This document shows, in pieces, positions 59,197-64,000 of a stretch of DNA of 64,000 bases. Source of the DNA: Xanthomonas sp. F10 (GTDB lineage Bacteria > Pseudomonadota > Gammaproteobacteria > Xanthomonadales > Xanthomonadaceae). Under the pieces are notes generated by a model. That model was given only the letters and a program-made list of their open reading frames with translations. It did no database searches and was not told where the DNA came from. The stretch is from positions 1 through 64,000 of the forward strand of contig NZ_JACHNP010000004.1 in the NCBI RefSeq assembly GCF_014206815.1. Reading direction: 5' to 3'. The first letter of the stretch is position 1, and each line of letters opens with the position of its first letter. The translations under genes were made by a program, and so were the position numbers.

Positions 59197-61272
59197 ATGC
59201 ACCAGCCCATTCTCGACGCCCTGCGCCGCCAGGACACCGCCGACGCGCTGCGTCTTGCCCAGACCTGGGCCGCCGAGGCCGCCGACGACCCGCAGGCCTT
59301 CCGCTGGCTGGCGCTGGCGCAACAGCAGCACGGCGACACCGCCGCCGCCCTGGACAGCATCGGCCGCGCGATCGCGCTGGCACCGGAAGACGCCAGCCTG
59401 CACCTGCTGCACGCCGGCATGCTGGTCAGCGCCAACGACCTGGCCCAGGCCGAGGACGCGCTGGCGCAGACCGCGGCGCTGGATCCCAACGAATTCCTCG
59501 CCTACGTGATGCGCGCGCACCTGGCACTGGGCCGCGGCGACCTAGACGAAGTGGAGCGGCTGAGTCGCACCGCCGCGCGCCTGCAGCCGGAGCATCCGCA
59601 GTTGCTCGGCGTGGACGGCATGCTGGCGCTGCGCCGCGGCGACGCCGACCGCGCGCTGGCATTGCTGGCGCGCGCCAGCAATGCCCTGCCGGACGATCCG
59701 CGCCTGCTCTACGCGCTGGGTTTCGCCTACCTGGACAAGCAGCACTTCGCCTTCGCCGAGACCGCGTTCCGCCGCGTCGCCGCGCTCACCCCGGGCACCG
59801 GCGCGGCGATGATGGCGCTGGTCGCGCAGCTGGCCTACCGCCAGGGCCGCCTGGACGACGCCATCACCGCGCTGGAAGCGGTGCTGGCCGCTCCGGCCGG
59901 CGATACCCCCAACATGCGCCGGCTGGCCGGCGAATACGCCTTGCAGGCCGACCGCCCGGCCGAGGCGCTGGAGCATCTGCGCCGCACCCTGGCGGTGGCG
60001 CCGGCCGACCGCCGCACCCTGCACGCCGCGCTGATCGCCTGGCAGCGATTGGGCACCCTCGACGATGCCCGCGCCACCCTGGAAGCGGCGCTGGCCACCA
60101 CCACCGATGCCCACGACCTGTGGCTGGCGCGGCTGGCGCTGGAGCCGGTGGGCGGCCCCGAGGCGCGCGCGCTGATCGCGCGCTGGCAGGCGGCGATGCC
60201 GGCGCATGTGCCGGCGCTGGAAGCGCAGCTGCGCGTGCACGACATGGCCGGCGAGCGCGACCAGGGCGAGGCCGTGGCGCAGCGCATCGTGGCGCTGGAA
60301 CCGGGCCGGCTCAGCGGCGAGGAACGCTTGGTCGAGGCGCTGCTGGAGCGCGGCGAGCACGATGCTGCCATCGCCCACGTGCGCGGCCTGATGCAGCGCA
60401 TGCCCGAACACGACCGCACCGTGGTGCGGCCGTGGCTGGCGGCGGTGCAGGATGCGGCCGGGCGCCCGGAAGACGCGTTGGCGACCTGGGTGGCCTTCCA
60501 GCAGGAACAGTTGCCGCACCGCCTGCCGCTGCCGCCGCTGGGCCAGGCCCCGGCGCAGTGGCCGCCGCTGGGCACGGTCGACCCGCAGAACCAGGCGCGC
60601 CCGCTGTTCGTCTGGGGTCCCCCGGGCAGCGGCGTGGAGCGGGTGATTGCGGTGATCGACGCGGCCAGCCCGGTGCTGCGCGGCGACCGCTTCGGCCCGC
60701 AGCCGCCGACCGACGGCCTGCAGCGCTTCCGCAGCGTCGAGGAACTGGACAGCGGCGCCCTGGACGGTGCGGCGCTGGTCGCCGAGTGGCGTGCGCAACT
60801 GCCGGCGCGCGGCGTCGGCGACGGCAACATCGTCGACTGGCTGCTGTGGTGGGACAACGCGCTGCTGCGCGCGCTGCGCCCGCACCTGCCGGAAGGCCGG
60901 TTGCTGGTGGTGCTGCGCGACCCGCGCGACATGCTGCTGGACTGGCTGGCCAACGGCGCCCCGGCGCCGCTGGGCCTGGCCTCGCCGGAGACCGGCGCGC
61001 AGTGGCTGGCCGCGGTACTGGCGCAGGTCGCCGACCTGCACGAGCAGGACCTGTATCCGCACCACCTGGTTCGCCTGGACGGGACCGAGCACGATCCGGC
61101 CGGCGTGGCGGCGGCGCTGGAGCAGGCGTTCGGCGTGCCGTTCCCGACCATCGCCACGGTCGGCCCGCCGCGCCTTTCCGCCGGCCACTGGCGCGCCTAC
61201 GCCGCCCCGCTGTCCGCCGCCTTCGCGCTGCTGACGCCGGTGGCGGTCCGCCTTGGCTACCCTGAAACCTGA
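59197..61272 (+). CDS. TPR protein fused to a sulfotransferase-like domain
   Basis: 691 residues. Residues 1-450 are tetratricopeptide-like helical pairs (AFRWLALAQQQHGDTAAALDSI, then LLYALGFAYLDKQHFAFAETAFRRV and others). From about 468 comes a P-loop sulfotransferase-type domain: FVWGPPGSGVERV near 474 for the phosphosulfate loop and LVVLRDPRDMLLDW near 573 for the 3'-phosphate site. Comparable fusions occur in many proteobacteria, with unknown acceptors. No signal peptide is present. The PEBP gene follows after 20 bp with AAGGAG in the gap. Confidence 0.85.
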   Translation: MHQPILDALRRQDTADALRLAQTWAAEAADDPQAFRWLALAQQQHGDTAAALDSIGRAIALAPEDASLHLLHAGMLVSANDLAQAEDALAQTAALDPNEFLAYVMRAHLALGRGDLDEVERLSRTAARLQPEHPQLLGVDGMLALRRGDADRALALLARASNALPDDPRLLYALGFAYLDKQHFAFAETAFRRVAALTPGTGAAMMALVAQLAYRQGRLDDAITALEAVLAAPAGDTPNMRRLAGEYALQADRPAEALEHLRRTLAVAPADRRTLHAALIAWQRLGTLDDARATLEAALATTTDAHDLWLARLALEPVGGPEARALIARWQAAMPAHVPALEAQLRVHDMAGERDQGEAVAQRIVALEPGRLSGEERLVEALLERGEHDAAIAHVRGLMQRMPEHDRTVVRPWLAAVQDAAGRPEDALATWVAFQQEQLPHRLPLPPLGQAPAQWPPLGTVDPQNQARPLFVWGPPGSGVERVIAVIDAASPVLRGDRFGPQPPTDGLQRFRSVEELDSGALDGAALVAEWRAQLPARGVGDGNIVDWLLWWDNALLRALRPHLPEGRLLVVLRDPRDMLLDWLANGAPAPLGLASPETGAQWLAAVLAQVADLHEQDLYPHHLVRLDGTEHDPAGVAAALEQAFGVPFPTIATVGPPRLSAGHWRAYAAPLSAAFALLTPVAVRLGYPET

Positions 61273-61292
61273 TCCCCCAAGGAGATTCATGC

Positions 61293-61904
61293 ATGCGTCT
61301 TCGCAGTGACAGCATCCAGCCGGGTCAGCCCATCGCCGCGACCTACGCGATGGGCCAGGCCGACGGCTTCGGCGGCAACCGCAACCCGCACCTGGCCTGG
61401 GACGCGGTGCCGGCCGGTACTCAATCCTTCGTGCTGTTGTGCGTCGATCCGGACGTGCCGACAGTGGCCGAGATGGTCGGCCGCGACGACGTGCAGATCC
61501 CGGTCGAGCAGCCGCGCACCGAATTCGTGCATTGGGTGGCGGTGGACCTGCCGGCCGACCTGCGCGAAATCGCCGAGGGCAGCGCCAGCGACGGTGTGGT
61601 GGCCAAGGGCAAGCGGCAACCGCCCGGCCTGGCGGGCGCGCGGCAGGGGTTGAACAGCTACACCGACTGGTTTGCCGGCGACGCGGCGATGGGCGGCGAC
61701 TACCACGGCTACGACGGCCCGTATCCGCCGGCCAACGACCTGCGCGTGCACCGCTATTTCTTCCGCCTGTTCGCCCTGGACGTGGCGCGGCTGGACGTCC
61801 CGGCACGCTTCACCGCCGCCGACGCCCTGCGCGCAATGCAGGGCCACGTGCTGGCCGAAGCCAGCCTGCATGGCACCTACAGCCTCAATCCAGCGGCGAA
61901 GTGA
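61293..61904 (+). CDS. YbhB/YbcL family PEBP protein
   Basis: 203 residues. Family residues are FVLLCVDPDVP, FVHWVAVDLP, the YDGPYPP loop and HRYFFRLFAL, forming the small anion-binding pocket of the phosphatidylethanolamine-binding fold. It has a longer middle loop (DGVVAKGKRQPPGLAGARQG) than E. coli YbhB. No signal peptide. AAGGAG lies eight bases before the ATG. It is probably co-transcribed with the TPR-sulfotransferase gene. Confidence 0.88.
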   Translation: MRLRSDSIQPGQPIAATYAMGQADGFGGNRNPHLAWDAVPAGTQSFVLLCVDPDVPTVAEMVGRDDVQIPVEQPRTEFVHWVAVDLPADLREIAEGSASDGVVAKGKRQPPGLAGARQGLNSYTDWFAGDAAMGGDYHGYDGPYPPANDLRVHRYFFRLFALDVARLDVPARFTAADALRAMQGHVLAEASLHGTYSLNPAAK

Positions 61905-61910
61905 GCCATA

Positions 61911-61949
61911 AAGCCCCTCTCCCACCGGGAGAGGGGTTGGGGTGAGGGT
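61911..61949. repeat. CCCCTCTCCC/GGGAGAGGGG palindrome in a convergent junction
   Basis: CCCCTCTCCC-ACC-GGGAGAGGGG gives a 10-bp stem with a 3-nt loop, then TTGGGGTGAGGG. It lies between the PEBP gene (plus) and uppP (minus), the third convergent junction with this element. Confidence 0.88.
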
Positions 61950-61981
61950 CGGCGCGCGCAGCGCCTAGCGGACTCGACCCC

Positions 61982-62773
61982 TCACGCCGCCGGCAGCCAC
62001 AGCAGCAGCGCCGCGCCCAGCACGATGCGGTACACCGCGAAGGCGGTGAAGCGGTGCGACTTGATGTAGCCCAGCAGCCACTTCACCACCACGAAGCCGG
62101 TGACCATCGAGGCGACGAAGGCCAGCGCCACGTCGCCCCAGTTCTCGCTGCCCAGGCCGCCGTCCTTGTACAGCTCCAGGAACGAGTAGGCGCTGGCCGC
62201 GAACATGGTCGGGATGCCGACCAGGAAGGCGAACTCGGCCGCGGCCGAGCGCTTGCTCAGGCCCAGCAGCATCGCCAGGAAGATCGTCGCCGCCGACCGC
62301 GAGGTGCCGGGGAACACGCCCGCCACCACCTGCGCCAGGCCGACCGCGATGGCCACCGTCCAGGTCACCGTCTCGCGTTCGGGCAGGCGCGCGGCGAAGT
62401 ATTCGGCCACCAGCATCCACACGCCGCCGATCACCAGCGCCCAGGCCACCGGCTGCACGCTGTCGGGCAACTGCCAGCCGGCCTTGCGCACCACCAGGCC
62501 GACCACCGCGGTCACCAGGAAGGCGGCGCCCAGCTTGAACGCATAGTCGCGGTTGGCGCGGTCGCCCAGGCCGGTGGCCAGGTCCCACAGGCGCTGCCGG
62601 AACACCAGGGTGGTGGCCAGGATCGCGCCGGCCTGGATCACGATGTTGAAGAAGTCCGAACGGTGGCCGAGCCAGCGCTCGGCGATCAACAGGTGCCCGG
62701 TGCTGGAGATGGGCAGGAATTCGGTCAGGCCTTCGATGATGCCCAGCAGCAGGGCCGACAACAGATCGCTCAT
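61982..62773 (-). CDS. uppP: Undecaprenyl-diphosphatase UppP (BacA)
   Basis: 263 residues with eight membrane helices. The signature regions are [15 protein letters not shown] (residues about 14-28) and the later [12 protein letters not shown]. The enzyme removes one phosphate from undecaprenyl diphosphate so the lipid carrier can be reused for wall and O-antigen synthesis; loss or excess changes bacitracin sensitivity. The ATG at 62773 starts the family N-terminus; a longer frame to 62905 enters the glnA control region. It is divergent from glnA. Confidence 0.95.
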   Translation of the reverse strand: MSDLLSALLLGIIEGLTEFLPISSTGHLLIAERWLGHRSDFFNIVIQAGAILATTLVFRQRLWDLATGLGDRANRDYAFKLGAAFLVTAVVGLVVRKAGWQLPDSVQPVAWALVIGGVWMLVAEYFAARLPERETVTWTVAIAVGLAQVVAGVFPGTSRSAATIFLAMLLGLSKRSAAAEFAFLVGIPTMFAASAYSFLELYKDGGLGSENWGDVALAFVASMVTGFVVVKWLLGYIKSHRFTAFAVYRIVLGAALLLWLPAA

Positions 62774-62857
62774 GGAGGAGAGGGTCGCGTTTTGGGGGAG
62801 GGGGAAGCTGGGCAAGGATAGAGCATCCGCCTTGCGCACAAATTTGGTGCGTTCATC

Positions 62858-62891
62858 TGCAAATGCACCACTTAAGTGCAGTGCATTTGCA
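62858..62891 (+). promoter_or_regulatory. NtrC-type binding dyads upstream of glnA
   Basis: TGCAAATGCAC (62858-62868) and GTGCATTTGCA (62881-62891) are perfect 11-bp arms around a 12-bp centre. Inside, TGCAC-CACTTAA-GTGCA (62864-62880) has the TGCAC-N7-GTGCA spacing of NtrC sites. The centre lies about 76 bp upstream of the sigma-54 promoter, a normal activator distance. Confidence 0.7.
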
Positions 62892-62943
62892 TCGTTCGCG
62901 TGCACGCTTCAGCAGAATCAAGGGCTTGTGAGTGCCACACGCT

Positions 62944-62959
62944 TGGCATGGCGATTGCT
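62944..62959 (+). promoter_or_regulatory. Sigma-54 promoter of glnA
   Basis: TGGCATGGCGATTGCT matches TGGCACG-N4-TTGCW at all but one fixed base, with GG and GC in the -24/-12 spacing. It ends 40 bp before the glnA start. Confidence 0.85.
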
Positions 62960-62999
62960 GATACTCGCCCACGCCCTTCACAACCCGAGGTTGCATCGA

Positions 63000-64000
63000 A
63001 TGTCTGCGGAAACTATTGAGAAGCTGGTCAAGGACAACAAGATCGAGTTCGTCGACCTGCGCTTCGTCGACATGCGCGGCGTGCAGCAGCACGTCACCTT
63101 CCCGGTCAGCATCATCGAGCCGGCGCTGTTCGAGGAAGGCAAGATGTTCGACGGCAGCTCGATCGCCGGCTGGAAGGGCATCAACGAGTCGGACATGGTC
63201 CTGCTGCCCGACGCCGACACCGCCTTCGTCGATCCGTTCATGGCCGATCCGACCCTGGTGCTGACCTGCGACATCCTCGACCCGGCCACCATGCAGAGCT
63301 ACGGCCGCGACCCGCGCGGGGTGGCCAAGCGCGCCGAGGCCTACCTCAAGTCCAGCGGCATCGCCGATCAGGCGTTCTTCGGCCCGGAGCCGGAATTCTT
63401 CATCTTCGACGGCGTGCGCTTCGGCAACGAGATGGGCCACACCTTCTTCAAGATCGATTCGGAAGAAGCGGCCTGGAGCAGCGGCAGCAAGATCGAAGGC
63501 GGCAACAGCGGCTACCGTCCGGCGGTCAAGGGCGGCTACTTCCCGGTGCCGCCGACCGACTCGCTGCAGGACCTGCGCGCCGAGATGTGCAAGACCCTGG
63601 AGCAGGTCGGCATCGAAGTCGAAGTGCACCACCACGAAGTGGCCACCGCCGGCCAGTGCGAGATCGGCACCAAGTTCAACTCGCTGGTGAAGAAGGCCGA
63701 CGAGCTGATGATGATGAAGTACATCATCAAGAACGTCGCCTACCGCAACGGCAAGACCGCAACCTTCATGCCCAAGCCGATCGTCGGCGACAACGGCTCG
63801 GGCATGCACGTGCACCAGTCGCTGGCCAAGGGCGGCACCAACCTGTTCTCCGGCGACGGCTACGGCGGCCTGTCGCAGCTGGCGCTGTGGTACATCGGCG
63901 GCATCTTCAAGCACGCCAAGGCGATCAACGCCTTCACCAACTCCGGCACCAACAGCTACAAGCGCCTGGTGCCAGGCTTCGAGGCGCCGGTGATGCTGGC
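63000..64000 (+). CDS. glnA: Glutamine synthetase type I, 5' part (cut by window end)
   Basis: 333 residues are visible of about 470. It makes glutamine from glutamate, ammonia and ATP. The N-terminal beta-grasp ([20 protein letters not shown]), [10 protein letters not shown], the catalytic [27 protein letters not shown] and [10 protein letters not shown] are all present. The adenylylation Tyr lies beyond the window. GAGG is nine bases before the ATG at 63000. Control by sigma-54 and an NtrC-type activator is indicated by the upstream sites. With gltBD it forms the ammonia assimilation route. Confidence 0.97.
   Translation, partial: MSAETIEKLVKDNKIEFVDLRFVDMRGVQQHVTFPVSIIEPALFEEGKMFDGSSIAGWKGINESDMVLLPDADTAFVDPFMADPTLVLTCDILDPATMQSYGRDPRGVAKRAEAYLKSSGIADQAFFGPEPEFFIFDGVRFGNEMGHTFFKIDSEEAAWSSGSKIEGGNSGYRPAVKGGYFPVPPTDSLQDLRAEMCKTLEQVGIEVEVHHHEVATAGQCEIGTKFNSLVKKADELMMMKYIIKNVAYRNGKTATFMPKPIVGDNGSGMHVHQSLAKGGTNLFSGDGYGGLSQLALWYIGGIFKHAKAINAFTNSGTNSYKRLVPGFEAPVML

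Overview
The window is about 70% GC, densely coded and free of insertion sequences, tRNA or rRNA genes and CRISPR arrays. Three families of short palindromic intergenic repeats, tandem secreted GH5 endoglucanases, a TonB-dependent receptor and the gene content point to the Xanthomonadaceae, most likely a Xanthomonas. This placement comes from recognising gene families and repeats; no database was searched.

Layout: 1-552 holds a 141-bp tandem repeat array. 553-8509 (all minus strand) carries a PL5-like alginate lyase, a phosphate-binding-protein/OmpA fusion, a methylglyoxal synthase with a duplicated fold and three tandem GH5 endoglucanases. 8935-15088 is the glutamate synthase pair gltB-gltD, with palindromic repeats between the two genes. 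15281-22267 looks like a DNA-maintenance and stress block: two I78-type inhibitor lipoproteins around a topoisomerase IB, a Cys-rich small protein, an SDR, and DUF3606-ligD. 22456-27936 has a TonB receptor divergent from a BlaI repressor/M56 metallopeptidase pair with a visible double operator over its promoter. 28413-32032 is the overlapping helicase/exonuclease pair mrfA-mrfB, divergent from a hemolysin III-type membrane protein.

32991-44352 is mixed: small secreted proteins, a GH43 glycosidase, DUF4424, an MFS sugar porter, EcsC, an HSL-type hydrolase, an NYN/OST-HTH protein, a DUF938 methyltransferase and a glycine-zipper protein with a duplicated module. 44766-48488 is a fused indolepyruvate:ferredoxin oxidoreductase. 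49824-58847 carries an AEC transporter, a Ycf46-like AAA ATPase divergent from an overlapping ParA-SixA-YceI-phospholipase D run, then a thioesterase, an acyltransferase and a YheT-like hydrolase. The end holds a TPR-sulfotransferase fusion, a PEBP protein, uppP, and glnA (cut by the window end) behind a clear sigma-54 promoter and NtrC-type dyads.

Functional threads: nitrogen assimilation is represented at both ends (gltBD and NtrC/sigma-54-type glnA). Plant polymer breakdown is represented by the GH5 trio, GH43 and the alginate lyase-like enzyme. DNA repair is represented by LigD, MrfAB and topoisomerase IB. Repeats with the CCCCTCTCCC/GGGAGAGGGG stem lie in three convergent gene junctions and could act as bidirectional terminators. 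The less ordinary items are the doubled methylglyoxal synthase fold, the BlaI/M56 pair with its coiled-coil tail, the duplicated-module glycine-zipper protein and several operator-like dyads.
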